61,755 nt of DNA from assembly GCF_001029445.1 (NCBI RefSeq), contig NZ_LDOT01000047.1, forward strand, positions 1-61,755, given 5' to 3'. This document shows positions 9,645 through 18,386 of the stretch, one piece after another. The first letter of the stretch is position 1. Each line of letters begins with the position of its first letter. The stretch is from Photobacterium aquae. GTDB lineage: Bacteria > Pseudomonadota > Gammaproteobacteria > Enterobacterales > Vibrionaceae. The translations under genes and the position numbers were made by a program. The notes under the pieces are model-generated. The model saw only the letters and a program-made list of their open reading frames with translations. It had not been told where the DNA came from and did not search any database.

Positions 9645-9677
9645 TTTGTTAATGAAGTTTGTGGATATATTTCAATT

Positions 9678-9743
9678 ATGAAAATACGTTTCTCATCACT
9701 CCTCCTAAGCCTCCTCCTTATCGTGACCAGTTCGCGCGGGTAG
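9678..9743 (+). CDS. leuL: leu operon leader peptide
   Basis: A 21-codon open reading frame, MKIRFSSLLLSLLLI then VTSSRG, with six leucine codons in a block of seven (CTC CTC CTA AGC CTC CTC CTT, 9699-9719). It lies between the promoter and the attenuator terminator of leuABCD. Ribosome stalling at these codons when Leu-tRNA is scarce is the known mechanism in enterobacterial leu operons. The last codons (Ser-Arg-Gly-stop) contain the antiterminator strand, see the attenuator entry. Too short for ordinary gene finders. The ribosome binding site is weak (TGTGGA). Confidence 0.9.
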   Translation: MKIRFSSLLLSLLLIVTSSRG

Positions 9744-9803
9744 CTTATGGGTGAGAAACACCACTAAGAATTCAAAAACCCGCGCAATATGCGCGGGTTT
9801 TTC
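9733..9803 (+). terminator. leu attenuator: terminator and competing antiterminator
   Basis: A perfect 12-bp stem (9774-9785 with 9791-9802), 5-nt loop, ends in a T run and precedes leuA by about 70 nt. Its left strand CCCGCGC (9779-9785) can instead pair with GCGCGGG at 9734-9740, inside the end of leuL. This gives the mutually exclusive 2:3 and 3:4 structures of classical attenuation. A ribosome that finishes leuL covers 9733-9740 and allows termination; one stalled at the Leu codons does not. Confidence 0.9.
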
Positions 9804-9870
9804 ATATCAAGGCCGGCGCAAGCGGATGCAGACAATGCCTAGACAGGCAGGCCAACAAAAGGATGTAGCA

Positions 9871-11421
9871 ATGAAAGATCAGGTCATCATTTTCGACACC
9901 ACCCTGCGCGACGGCGAACAGGCGCTGCCAGCCAGTCTAACCGTCAAAGAAAAGCTGCAGATCGCCTATGCCCTCGAACGTCTGGGTGTTGATGTTATCG
10001 AAGCGGGTTTCCCTGTATCGTCGCCGGGCGACTTCGAGTCCGTCCAGACCATTGCCAAACACATCAAGGACAGTCGGGTCTGCGCACTGTCGCGAGCCGT
10101 GGCCAAAGATATCGACGTGGCCGCCGAGTCGCTGAAAGTCGCTGAAGCCTTCCGGATCCACACCTTCATCTCGACCTCGACCGTCCACGTCCAAGACAAA
10201 CTGCGTCGCAGCTACGATGACGTTATCGAGATGGGGGTGGCGGCAGTCAAACGCGCCCGCAACTACACCGACGATGTCGAGTTCTCCTGCGAGGATGCCG
10301 GCCGCACCCCAATTGACAACCTATGCCGGATGGTCGAAGCGGCAATCCGTGCCGGGGCCAAGACCATCAACATCCCCGATACGGTCGGCTATACCCTGCC
10401 CAGCGAATTCGGCGGGATCATCAGCCAGCTATTCGACCGGGTCCCCAACATCGACCAAGCCGTTATCTCGGTCCACTGCCACGATGATCTGGGCATGTCG
10501 GTCGCCAACTCCATGGCTGCCGTACAGGCTGGGGCACGTCAGGTCGAGGGCACCATCAATGGCATCGGCGAGCGCGCCGGCAACTGCTCGCTCGAAGAAA
10601 TCGCAATGATCATCAAAACCCGGGCTGACTTCCTCGGCGTAGACACCAATATCAAACACGAGGAAATTCACCGCACCAGCAAACTGGTCAGCCAACTGTG
10701 CAATATGCCGGTTCAGGCCAACAAGGCCATCGTCGGGGCCAATGCCTTCAGCCACTCGTCGGGGATCCATCAGGACGGGATGCTCAAGAACAAGAATACC
10801 TACGAGATCATGACCCCGGAATCCATCGGGCTGAAGAACCAGGTTCTGAACCTAACCTCCCGCTCCGGCCGCGCCGCCGTCAAAAGCCATATGGATGCGA
10901 TGGGCTACACAGAGCAAGAATATGATCTCGATACCCTGTACACAGACTTCCTCAAGCTGGCTGACCGCAAAGGGCAGGTCTTCGACTACGACCTCGAGGC
11001 CCTCGTCCACTTCGTCAACCTGCGCGAGGAAGACGATTACTACAAACTGAACTACCTCAGCGTCCAGTCCGGCAGCGTCATGGCCACGGCCACCATCAAG
11101 CTACAGTGCGGCGAAGAGGAAGAATGCGAGGCTGCTGTCGGCAACGGCCCGGTAGATGCCCTATACCAGTGCATCTACCGTCTGACCGGCTACGAAATCG
11201 TGCTGGACAAATTTGACCTGACCGCCAAGGGCGAAGGCGAGGACGGCCTCGGCCAAGCCGACATCATTGCCAATTACAAAGGGCGCAAGTACCACGGAAC
11301 GGGCTTGGCGACCGATATCGTCGAAGCCTCAGGGCAAGCCCTGCTGCATGTGATCAACAGCATCCATCAAGCAGACCAGATTGCAGAAATCAAACAGAAA
11401 TCAAAAATGGAGACAGTATAA
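9871..11421 (+). CDS. leuA: 2-isopropylmalate synthase LeuA
   Basis: First committed enzyme of leucine synthesis: acetyl-CoA plus 2-oxoisovalerate to 2-isopropylmalate. The 516-residue protein has the HMGL-like TIM barrel with DTTLRDGEQAL (residues 9-19; Asp9 metal ligand) and the metal-binding SVHCHDDLGMS. It has the SGIHQDG linker motif and the C-terminal LeuA allosteric domain that binds leucine. The reading frame is open far upstream, through the attenuator, but the start at 9871 is certain. It matches the family (MKDQVIIFDTT), has AAGGA 8 nt before it, and lies after the terminator. First structural gene of leuABCD. Confidence 0.97.
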   Translation: MKDQVIIFDTTLRDGEQALPASLTVKEKLQIAYALERLGVDVIEAGFPVSSPGDFESVQTIAKHIKDSRVCALSRAVAKDIDVAAESLKVAEAFRIHTFISTSTVHVQDKLRRSYDDVIEMGVAAVKRARNYTDDVEFSCEDAGRTPIDNLCRMVEAAIRAGAKTINIPDTVGYTLPSEFGGIISQLFDRVPNIDQAVISVHCHDDLGMSVANSMAAVQAGARQVEGTINGIGERAGNCSLEEIAMIIKTRADFLGVDTNIKHEEIHRTSKLVSQLCNMPVQANKAIVGANAFSHSSGIHQDGMLKNKNTYEIMTPESIGLKNQVLNLTSRSGRAAVKSHMDAMGYTEQEYDLDTLYTDFLKLADRKGQVFDYDLEALVHFVNLREEDDYYKLNYLSVQSGSVMATATIKLQCGEEEECEAAVGNGPVDALYQCIYRLTGYEIVLDKFDLTAKGEGEDGLGQADIIANYKGRKYHGTGLATDIVEASGQALLHVINSIHQADQIAEIKQKSKMETV

Positions 11422-11423
11422 CC

Positions 11424-12512
11424 ATGGCAGGTACATACAAGATTGCCGTTCTACCGGGTGACGGTATCGGCCCGGAAGTCATGCAGCAGGCCGAAAAGGT
11501 ACTGGCTGCGGCACAGGAAAAATTCGGCTTTGCCCTGATCTGCAACGAATATGATGTCGGTGGTATCGCCATCGACAACCACGGCTGCCCGCTGCCAGAG
11601 GCGACCCTAAAAGGGTGCGAGGACGCCGATGCGATCCTGTTTGGCTCGGTCGGCGGCCCCAAGTGGGAGCACCTCCCCCCCAATGACCAGCCCGAGCGCG
11701 GTGCCCTGCTGCCGCTGCGCAAGCACTTCCAGCTTTTTTGCAACCTGCGGCCGGCGCAGATCCACAGCGGCCTTGAGGCCTTCTCGCCGCTGCGTGCCGA
11801 CATCTCCGAGCGAGGATTCGATATCGTGGTGGTCCGCGAGCTGACCGGCGGGATCTACTTCGGCCAGCCCAAGGGGCGCGAGGGCGAGGGGCCGCAGGAG
11901 AAAGCCTTCGACACCGAAATCTACCACCGCTACGAAATCGAGCGGATTGCCCGTATCGCTTTTGAATCGGCGATGCTGCGAAACAAGAACGTCTATTCCA
12001 TCGACAAGGCCAACGTCCTGCAGAGCTCAATCCTGTGGCGGGAGGTGGTCGAAGAGGTCGCCAAAGACTACCCGGACGTTACCCTCAACCATATGTACAT
12101 CGACAACGCGACCATGCAGCTGATCAAGGATCCCGCCCAGTTCGACGTCATGCTGTGCTCCAACATCTTCGGTGACATCATCTCCGACGAATGCGCGATG
12201 ATCACCGGCTCTATGGGGATGCTGCCCTCCGCCAGCCTCAATCAGGACAAGTTCGGTATGTACGAGCCGGCGGGCGGCTCGGCACCGGATATCGCTGGCA
12301 AGAACATCGCCAACCCGGTTGCCCAGATCCTCTCGGCAGCCCTGATGCTTCGCTACAGCCTTGGCGAAGAAGATGCAGCCCGAGCCATCGAACAAGCCGT
12401 CTCACAGGCACTGGAAGCCGGTGAGCTGACGGCAGATCTAGCCGGTGGCGGCAAGGCGCTGTCCACCAGCGAGATGGGTGACAGGATCGCCCAGTATATC
12501 CGCCAAATCTAA
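11424..12512 (+). CDS. leuB: 3-isopropylmalate dehydrogenase LeuB
   Basis: NAD-dependent oxidative decarboxylation of 3-isopropylmalate to 2-oxoisocaproate. The 362-residue protein is of usual length. It has the N-terminal PGDGIGPEV motif, the substrate-binding RELTGGIYFG and arginine-rich region, and the signature around MYIDNATMQL and LCSNIFGDIISDE, whose aspartates bind Mg2+. GSAPDIAGKNIANP is the NAD-binding loop. It starts 2 nt after the leuA stop, so translation is probably coupled. Confidence 0.97.
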   Translation: MAGTYKIAVLPGDGIGPEVMQQAEKVLAAAQEKFGFALICNEYDVGGIAIDNHGCPLPEATLKGCEDADAILFGSVGGPKWEHLPPNDQPERGALLPLRKHFQLFCNLRPAQIHSGLEAFSPLRADISERGFDIVVVRELTGGIYFGQPKGREGEGPQEKAFDTEIYHRYEIERIARIAFESAMLRNKNVYSIDKANVLQSSILWREVVEEVAKDYPDVTLNHMYIDNATMQLIKDPAQFDVMLCSNIFGDIISDECAMITGSMGMLPSASLNQDKFGMYEPAGGSAPDIAGKNIANPVAQILSAALMLRYSLGEEDAARAIEQAVSQALEAGELTADLAGGGKALSTSEMGDRIAQYIRQI

Positions 12513-12535
12513 CCCCGCAGCAAGGAGCAAGAGCA

Positions 12536-13969
12536 ATGTCGAACAACAAAGCGCCCAAGACGCTATACGAAAAAGTCTATGATGCCCATGTTGCGGTGGC
12601 GGCGGAAGGCGAAACCCCTATCCTGTACATCGACCGCCATCTGGTCCACGAAGTGACCTCGCCGCAGGCCTTCGACGGCCTGCGCGAAAAGGGCCGCAAG
12701 GTACGCCAGATCGGTAAGACCTTCGCCACGATGGATCACAACGTCTCGACCCAGACCAAGGACATCAACGCCAGTGGCGACATGGCAAGGATCCAGATGG
12801 AAACACTGGCGAAGAACTGCGAGGAGTTCGGCGTGACCCTCTATGATCTGAACCACAAATACCAAGGTATCGTGCACGTCATGGGGCCTGAGCTCGGCAT
12901 CACCCTGCCGGGAATGACCATCGTCTGCGGCGACTCGCATACCGCCACCCACGGGGCCTTCGGCTCACTGGCCTTCGGGATCGGCACCTCTGAGGTCGAG
13001 CACGTACTGGCAACCCAGACCCTCAAGCAGGCCCGGGCCAAGACCATGAAAATCGAGGTCCGGGGCAAGGTTGTACCGGGGATCACCGCCAAGGACATCG
13101 TGCTGGCCATTATCGGCAAGACAACAGCAGCCGGCGGCACCGGTTACGTGGTGGAATTCTGCGGCGAGGCGATCACCGACCTGACGATGGAAGGCCGAAT
13201 GACGGTATGCAACATGGCCATTGAGCTGGGGGCAAAAGCCGGGATGATTGCGCCGGATCAGACCACTTACGACTACATCAAAGGCCGTAAATTCTCGCCA
13301 CAAGGCGACGACTTTGATGCCGCAGTGGCGTACTGGAACACCCTGAAAACCGATGATGACGCACAGTTTGATCATGTGGTGACCCTTGATGCCAAGGACA
13401 TCAAGCCACAAGTAACCTGGGGAACCAACCCGGGTCAGGTCATCGCGGTTGACCAACCCATTCCGTCACCGAGCGACTTTGCCGATCCGGTCGAGCAGGC
13501 ATCGGCCGCCAAGGCGTTGGCCTACATGGGGCTGGAAGCAGGCAAAACCCTGTCCGACTTCAGTGTCGATAAAGTGTTTATCGGCTCGTGCACCAACTCG
13601 CGTATCGAAGACATGCGTGCCGCCGCCGCCATCGCCAAAGGGCGCAAGGTCGCGGCCAATGTGCAGGCGCTGGTGGTGCCGGGATCGGAGCAAGTAAAAG
13701 CACAGGCGGAAAAAGAAGGGCTGGATAAAATCTTCATTGAAGCGGGGTTTGAATGGCGCCTGCCGGGCTGCTCCATGTGCCTAGCAATGAACAATGACCG
13801 TCTGGGGCCGCACGAGCGCTGCGCCTCCACCAGCAACCGCAACTTTGAAGGACGTCAGGGCCGTGACGGCCGCACCCACCTCGTCAGCCCGGCCATGGCA
13901 GCCGCAGCGGCCTGCGCGGGACATTTTGTTGATATCCGAGAACTTGAACCCGCTGCCATTCAGGCCTAA
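12536..13969 (+). CDS. leuC: 3-isopropylmalate dehydratase large subunit LeuC
   Basis: Iron-sulfur isomerase that, with LeuD, converts 2- to 3-isopropylmalate. It is an aconitase-family protein of 477 residues (E. coli 466). The three cluster ligands are visible: Cys352 in IGSCTNSR and Cys412/Cys415 in PGCSMC. CGDSHTATHGAFG near residue 130 is a further family motif. The start has AAGGAGCAAGAGC in front. It lies 23 nt after leuB and 15 nt before leuD. Confidence 0.97.
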   Translation: MSNNKAPKTLYEKVYDAHVAVAAEGETPILYIDRHLVHEVTSPQAFDGLREKGRKVRQIGKTFATMDHNVSTQTKDINASGDMARIQMETLAKNCEEFGVTLYDLNHKYQGIVHVMGPELGITLPGMTIVCGDSHTATHGAFGSLAFGIGTSEVEHVLATQTLKQARAKTMKIEVRGKVVPGITAKDIVLAIIGKTTAAGGTGYVVEFCGEAITDLTMEGRMTVCNMAIELGAKAGMIAPDQTTYDYIKGRKFSPQGDDFDAAVAYWNTLKTDDDAQFDHVVTLDAKDIKPQVTWGTNPGQVIAVDQPIPSPSDFADPVEQASAAKALAYMGLEAGKTLSDFSVDKVFIGSCTNSRIEDMRAAAAIAKGRKVAANVQALVVPGSEQVKAQAEKEGLDKIFIEAGFEWRLPGCSMCLAMNNDRLGPHERCASTSNRNFEGRQGRDGRTHLVSPAMAAAAACAGHFVDIRELEPAAIQA

Positions 13970-13984
13970 CAGAAGGAACATACC

Positions 13985-14587
13985 ATGACAGGATTCAAAC
14001 AACATACCGGCCTGGTTGTTCCGCTGGATGCCGCCAACGTCGATACCGATGCCATAATCCCCAAGCAGTTCCTGCAAAAGGTCAACCGGATCGGCTTCGG
14101 CAAGCATCTGTTCCACGACTGGCGCTTCCTCGACGATGCCGGCCAGCAACCCAACCCGGAGTTCGTGATGAATGCCCCCCGCTACCAAGGTGCCAGTATT
14201 CTGCTGACCCGGGAGAACTTCGGCTGCGGCTCATCACGCGAGCATGCCCCATGGGCGCTGGCTGACTACGGCATTCAGGTTATGATCGCACCGAGCTTTG
14301 CCGATATCTTCTACGGCAACAGCATCAACAACCAAATGGTACCAGTCCGGCTGACCGAACAGGAAGTCGATGAGCTGTTCGGGTTTGTCGATGCCAACGA
14401 AGGCGCAGAGATCACCGTGGACCTCGAGGCAATGACCGTTACGGCCAACGGCAAACAGTACCGGTTCGAGATCGACGAGTTTCGCCGCCACTGCCTGCTC
14501 AACGGGCTGGACAACATCGGCCTGACCCTGCAGCACGAGGATAAGATTGCCGCCTTCGAGCGCAATATCCCCGCGTTCTTATCCTGA
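13985..14587 (+). CDS. leuD: 3-isopropylmalate dehydratase small subunit LeuD
   Basis: Swivel-domain partner of LeuC. The 200-residue protein contains the family signature RENFGCGSSREHAPWAL (residues 76-92), which contacts the substrate, and VDTDAIIPKQFL near the N-terminus. AGAAGGAAC precedes the ATG. Last gene of leuABCD. Confidence 0.97.
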   Translation: MTGFKQHTGLVVPLDAANVDTDAIIPKQFLQKVNRIGFGKHLFHDWRFLDDAGQQPNPEFVMNAPRYQGASILLTRENFGCGSSREHAPWALADYGIQVMIAPSFADIFYGNSINNQMVPVRLTEQEVDELFGFVDANEGAEITVDLEAMTVTANGKQYRFEIDEFRRHCLLNGLDNIGLTLQHEDKIAAFERNIPAFLS

Positions 14588-14596
14588 ACCGACCCA

Positions 14597-14619
14597 AGCT
14601 CCGGCCATCGGCCGGAGCT
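14597..14619 (+). terminator. Hairpin after leuD
   Basis: AGCTCCGGCC (14597-14606) and GGCCGGAGCT (14610-14619) form a perfect 10-bp stem with a 3-nt loop, 9 nt past leuD. There is no clear T run afterwards, so it may be a weak terminator or a 3'-stabilising structure. Confidence 0.5.
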
Positions 14620-14730
14620 ATACCCCGCAATTTTGCCCCAAAAGCCAATACCTTGAACAAAAACGAAAGCAATCTGCCGCCAGAGCGGTCTGCTAGGAAA
14701 TAGCACTCTACTATTGACCAAGGATCCCAC

Positions 14731-15513
14731 ATGCGCCCGCTTCTCTTGATGCTAATCCTGCTACTCCCTGCCACCACTCTCGCCGCCCCGAAGGCCAACC
14801 TCTGGCCCTACTGGCAACAGGCCTCAGCCACCAGCCAAGTCCGGGTCGACCATAGCCGCTGGCAACGCCTGCTCGACAAATACCTTGTTGCCGCCCCGCA
14901 GCAAACTCTTTTCCGTTACGGGCAAGTCAGCGCCAGCGACAACTACGAGCTCGACCGCTACCTGCGCGATCTCGCCAAACTCGACCCGCGCCAGCTCAAC
15001 CGGCGCGAGCAGTTTGCCTATTGGGTCAACCTCTACAACGCCCAGACGGTCAAGCTGATCCTCGATAACTATCCGGTCAGCTCGATCACCAAGCTCGGAG
15101 GCCTATTCAGTTTTGGGCCGTGGGATGAGCAAGTACTCACAATTACAGGCCAGCCACTGACCCTCAATGATATCGAACACCGGATCCTACGACCGATCTG
15201 GAAAGACCCCCGCATCCACTATGCGGTCAACTGCGCCAGCCTCGGTTGCCCCGACCTACTGTCAAAAGCGTTCACGGCCAATAACAGCGAACGGCTACTT
15301 GAACAGGCCGCCACCCGCTTCATCAACAGCCGCAAGGGGGTCGCCGTATCGAGCTCCTCGACCACCCTTTCATCGATCTACGACTGGTATGGCAGTGACT
15401 TCGGAGACAAGGCTGCTCTGACCAAGCACATCAACCACTACCGCGATGGTGCACCCATTTCACTGGGCAAAATCAAATACGAGTACAACTGGTCGCTCAA
15501 CGATGCCAAATAG
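14731..15513 (+). CDS. DUF547 family exported protein
   Basis: A 260-residue protein with a clear signal peptide (MRPLLLMLILLLPATTLA, cleavage about residue 19), so periplasmic. The body matches DUF547: RREQFAYWVNLYNAQTVKLI, WKDPRIHYAVNCASLGCPDL (Cys pair in CASLGC) and YDWYGSDFG. The papain-like fold has been suggested for this family, but no activity is established that I can cite with confidence. It stands alone between leuD and the TPP riboswitch, 143 nt and about 70 nt away. No metabolic link to either neighbour is evident. Confidence 0.85.
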   Translation: MRPLLLMLILLLPATTLAAPKANLWPYWQQASATSQVRVDHSRWQRLLDKYLVAAPQQTLFRYGQVSASDNYELDRYLRDLAKLDPRQLNRREQFAYWVNLYNAQTVKLILDNYPVSSITKLGGLFSFGPWDEQVLTITGQPLTLNDIEHRILRPIWKDPRIHYAVNCASLGCPDLLSKAFTANNSERLLEQAATRFINSRKGVAVSSSSTTLSSIYDWYGSDFGDKAALTKHINHYRDGAPISLGKIKYEYNWSLNDAK

Positions 15514-15554
15514 TGCCCCCAGAGCCATGCCTTGCATGCAGAACCTAGTATCTG

Positions 15555-15573
15555 AAACTCGCTTGGGTATACA
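15555..15573 (+). repeat. Half copy of the TATACCCAAG/CTTGGGTATA element
   Basis: ATCTGAAACTCGCTTGGGTATA (about 15551-15572) shares ATCT-GA and the terminal CTTGGGTATA with the right arm of the inverted-repeat element at 40276-40352. Its mate arm is not seen. It lies just upstream of the TPP riboswitch. Confidence 0.4.
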
Positions 15574-15584
15574 ATAAGAGCCGT

Positions 15585-15679
15585 TCTCATTGGGGAGCCT
15601 GGGCAAATGCACCGGGCTGAGATTGCCAACGCAAGACCCACTGAACCTGATCCAGTTAGTACTGGCGTAGGAATTGAGA
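15585..15679 (+). ncRNA. TPP riboswitch (THI element)
   Basis: Contains the diagnostic conserved blocks in order: GGGGAGCC, GGGCTGAGA (pyrimidine-sensing arm), GACCC, TGAACCTGATCCAGTTAGT and ACTGGCGTAGGAA (pyrophosphate-sensing arm). TCTCA (15585-15589) pairs with TGAGA (15675-15679) to close P1. It lies about 105 nt upstream of thiB, the thiamine importer, so thiamine pyrophosphate should repress the operon. Confidence 0.95.
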
Positions 15680-15700
15680 CCACGATAATTTGCCGTATCA

Positions 15701-15778
15701 CCTCCAGCACGATGCTGGTGGATCTCAAACCCTGTGCCCCCTTCTTCCCTCTCTTGCCGGATGCAAGAGTACCAGGAG
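15701..15778 (+). promoter_or_regulatory. Expression platform of the TPP riboswitch
   Basis: Two hairpins follow the aptamer: CCAGCA/TGCTGG (15704-15718) and CTCTTGC/GCAAGAG (15751-15769). The second ends 4 nt before the thiB Shine-Dalgarno AGGAG (15774-15778). Neither is followed by a T run, so control is more likely translational than by intrinsic termination. Confidence 0.5.
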
Positions 15779-15784
15779 CGCATA

Positions 15785-16780
15785 GTGAACAACGTAACAA
15801 AGCTACTTCCGATTTTAACTCTGTCGTTGGCAGCGGGCTCAGCCTTCGCCGCCGATAACACCCTGACTGTCTATACCTATAGTTCGTTTGCTTCAGATTG
15901 GGGCCCAGGCCCAACCATCGAGAAGGCCTTCGAAGCCCAATGTGGCTGCAACCTCGAATTCGTCGCCCTTGATGACGGGGTCTCTATCCTCAACCGCCTC
16001 CGTCTGGAAGGAAAGCGCAGCAAAGCCGACGTCCTGCTCGGCCTTGACAACAACCTGATCAGTGAAGCGAAAAAAACCGGACTACTGGCCCAACACAACG
16101 TCGATACGAGCAAGACCACCCTGCCGGGCGGCTGGTCGGATACCACCTTCGTTCCCTATGATTACGGCTACTTTGCCTTTGTCTACGACAGCAGCAAACT
16201 GGCCAATCCACCCAGCAGCCTCAAAGATCTCGTCAACCGCGACGATCTGAATATCATCTACCAAGACCCTCGTACCTCTACACCGGGGCAAGGCCTGATG
16301 TTGTGGATGAAATCCGTCTACGGCGACAAGGCCGCCGCCGCTTGGCAACAACTGGCCAAGAAGACCGTGACCGTGACCAAAGGTTGGTCCGATGCCTACA
16401 GCATGTTCCTCAAGGGCGAATCGGATATGGTCCTGTCCTACACCACTTCGCCAGCCTACCACTTGATCGCCGAACAAGAGGACAAGTACAAAGCAGCGGA
16501 TTTCAGCGAAGGGCACTATATGCAAGTAGAAGTGGCCGCCAAGCTCAAGTACAGCCAGAACAGCGCGCTGGCAGACCAGTTCCTGAGCTTTATCCTAAGC
16601 CCAGCCTTCCAGCAGGCAATCCCGACCGGCAACTGGATGTATCCGGTGACCGCGACCGAACTACCTAAAGGGTTCGAGCAGTTGAGCGTGCCGAGCAAGG
16701 CCCTCGAATTCAGTGCCGACGAGGTCGCTCAGCAGCGCCGGGGCTGGATCCGAGAATGGCAACAAGCCCTAACCAAGTAG
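15785..16780 (+). CDS. thiB: Thiamine ABC transporter, periplasmic binding protein ThiB
   Basis: Captures thiamine, its monophosphate and pyrophosphate in the periplasm for ThiPQ. The protein is 331 residues (E. coli 327). It starts at GTG 15785, which has AGGAG 6 nt upstream and gives an N-terminus with a signal peptide (NNVTKLLPILTLSLAAGSAFA, cleavage before ADN). An in-frame ATG at 15734 would place coding sequence across the riboswitch hairpin. Family features: LTVYTYSSFASDWGPGP at the mature N-terminus, GLDNNLI, YDYGYFAFVYD and the PTGNWMYPV C-terminal segment. First gene of thiBPQ. Confidence 0.94.
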   Translation: MNNVTKLLPILTLSLAAGSAFAADNTLTVYTYSSFASDWGPGPTIEKAFEAQCGCNLEFVALDDGVSILNRLRLEGKRSKADVLLGLDNNLISEAKKTGLLAQHNVDTSKTTLPGGWSDTTFVPYDYGYFAFVYDSSKLANPPSSLKDLVNRDDLNIIYQDPRTSTPGQGLMLWMKSVYGDKAAAAWQQLAKKTVTVTKGWSDAYSMFLKGESDMVLSYTTSPAYHLIAEQEDKYKAADFSEGHYMQVEVAAKLKYSQNSALADQFLSFILSPAFQQAIPTGNWMYPVTATELPKGFEQLSVPSKALEFSADEVAQQRRGWIREWQQALTK

Positions 16781-16793
16781 TAGGCACTTACTT

Positions 16794-18386
16794 TTGACAA
16801 CCACCAATGTAACAAAGCCCGGCGTACTTACCGCCGGGCTGATTGTTTGCGTCGTATTCGGCGCGCTACTGGCACTGGTCGGCGAGGCCAGCATGCTGGA
16901 TATCCCGGCCATGTGGCATGATCCATATCTTCGCCATGTAACGGCCTTTACTTTCAAGCAAGCCACCCTATCCACCCTGCTCAGCCTGCTGCCAGCCATC
17001 CCGATGGCCTATGCCCTATCGCGGCGCAACTTCCCCGGCAAGCCACTGCTATTGCGGCTCTTTGCCATGACGCTGGTCCTGCCGGTACTGGTTGCCGTAT
17101 TCGGCCTGCTGGCTATCTACGGCAACAACGGCTTGCTCGCCCATATTGCTGCCGCATCAGGCTCGGCAGAGATACCGTCGCTCTACGGCCTGCAGGGGAT
17201 CTTGCTGGCCCATGTATTCCTCAACCTGCCGCTGGCAACACGCCTGCTCTACCAAAGCCTTGAGGGGATCCCGGCCGAACAACACCAGCTGGCAACCCAA
17301 CTCGGCCTGTCGAGCTGGCAAGCCTTCCGCTTTGTGGCTTGGCCGAGAATGCGCCAGCAACTCCCCCATGCCGGCGGACTGATTTTCATGCTCTGCTTCA
17401 CCAGTTTCGCCGTAGTCATGGCTTTAGGTGGCGGACCGAAAGCCACCACCATCGAGCTGGCGGTTTACCAAGCCTTGCGCTACGACTTCGATCTTGCTGG
17501 CGGAGCGCTTTTGGCCCTGTGGCAAATGCTGCTCTGCGCTTCGCTGGTGCTACTGACCCAGCGTTTTGCCAAACCCCTGGCGACAGCCAGCCACAGCACC
17601 CCACAGCCTCGCCAAGGCCAATTCGACACACCAGCCAGCCGCTGCTGGGACTGGCTTTGGATCTCCGCCGCCGTCGCGCTCGTGCTTCCCCCGCTATTGG
17701 CTGTCTTTGTGTCGGGGCTCAACCCCAAAGCCCTCGCGCTGCTCGGTGACAGCAGCCTATGGCAAGCTGTATGGCACTCTCTTCAGGTTGCCGTGCTCTC
17801 GTGCCTGCTGGCGCTGGGCGGCGGGATCGCCATCTTGCTGACCAGCCGCCAGTGGCGGCTGCAAAAAGCCCGCTGGCGGGCCGATGGCATCGAGCTTATC
17901 GGGACGATCATTCTGGTTACGCCAGGGCTGGTCCTGAGCACCGGCATATTTCTGCTGCTGCGCCAGTTTACCGATGCCTTTGCCGCCGCCTTCTGGGTAG
18001 TCGTCACCGTCAATGCCCTGATGGCTCTGCCCTATGTGCTCAAGACCTTAAGCCAGCCCATGCTCCATATTGCCCAGCAATACGACCCGCTGTGCCAGAG
18101 TCTTGGGATGCGCGGCCTTCGCCGCTTGGTGCTAGTAGAATGGCGGGCCATGCGCGGGCCGCTGGCTCAGGCTGCCGGGATCAGCACCGTGCTGTCACTA
18201 GGGGATCTCGGAGCAATAGCCCTGTTTGGCAGCCAAGATTTCCAAACACTCCCGCTCTACCTCTTTCAGCTGCTCGGCAGCTACCAAATGGACGCGGCTG
18301 CCGTTGCCGCCCTGTTACTCTTGGTACTCAGCTTCGGCCTGTTCGCTGCCATCGAGTACCTGCTAAACCGGAAACCATCATGCTGA
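16794..18386 (+). CDS. thiP: Thiamine ABC transporter permease ThiP
   Basis: Inner-membrane permease of the thiamine importer. 530 residues, with two tandem binding-protein-dependent transport domains and about 12 membrane segments. EAA-type loops are visible around LEGIPAEQHQLATQLGLSSW and around LCQSLGMRGLRRLVLVEW. The apparent start is TTG at 16794. It gives an N-terminus of the length expected from E. coli ThiP, but its ribosome binding site is poor, so the start is uncertain. The gene overlaps thiQ by 7 nt. Confidence 0.93.
   Translation: MTTTNVTKPGVLTAGLIVCVVFGALLALVGEASMLDIPAMWHDPYLRHVTAFTFKQATLSTLLSLLPAIPMAYALSRRNFPGKPLLLRLFAMTLVLPVLVAVFGLLAIYGNNGLLAHIAAASGSAEIPSLYGLQGILLAHVFLNLPLATRLLYQSLEGIPAEQHQLATQLGLSSWQAFRFVAWPRMRQQLPHAGGLIFMLCFTSFAVVMALGGGPKATTIELAVYQALRYDFDLAGGALLALWQMLLCASLVLLTQRFAKPLATASHSTPQPRQGQFDTPASRCWDWLWISAAVALVLPPLLAVFVSGLNPKALALLGDSSLWQAVWHSLQVAVLSCLLALGGGIAILLTSRQWRLQKARWRADGIELIGTIILVTPGLVLSTGIFLLLRQFTDAFAAAFWVVVTVNALMALPYVLKTLSQPMLHIAQQYDPLCQSLGMRGLRRLVLVEWRAMRGPLAQAAGISTVLSLGDLGAIALFGSQDFQTLPLYLFQLLGSYQMDAAAVAALLLLVLSFGLFAAIEYLLNRKPSC

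Noticed and set aside
17759..18379. N-terminal 207-codon extension of the thiQ frame
   Set aside because: Lies inside thiP in another frame; homology to ThiQ begins only at 18380.
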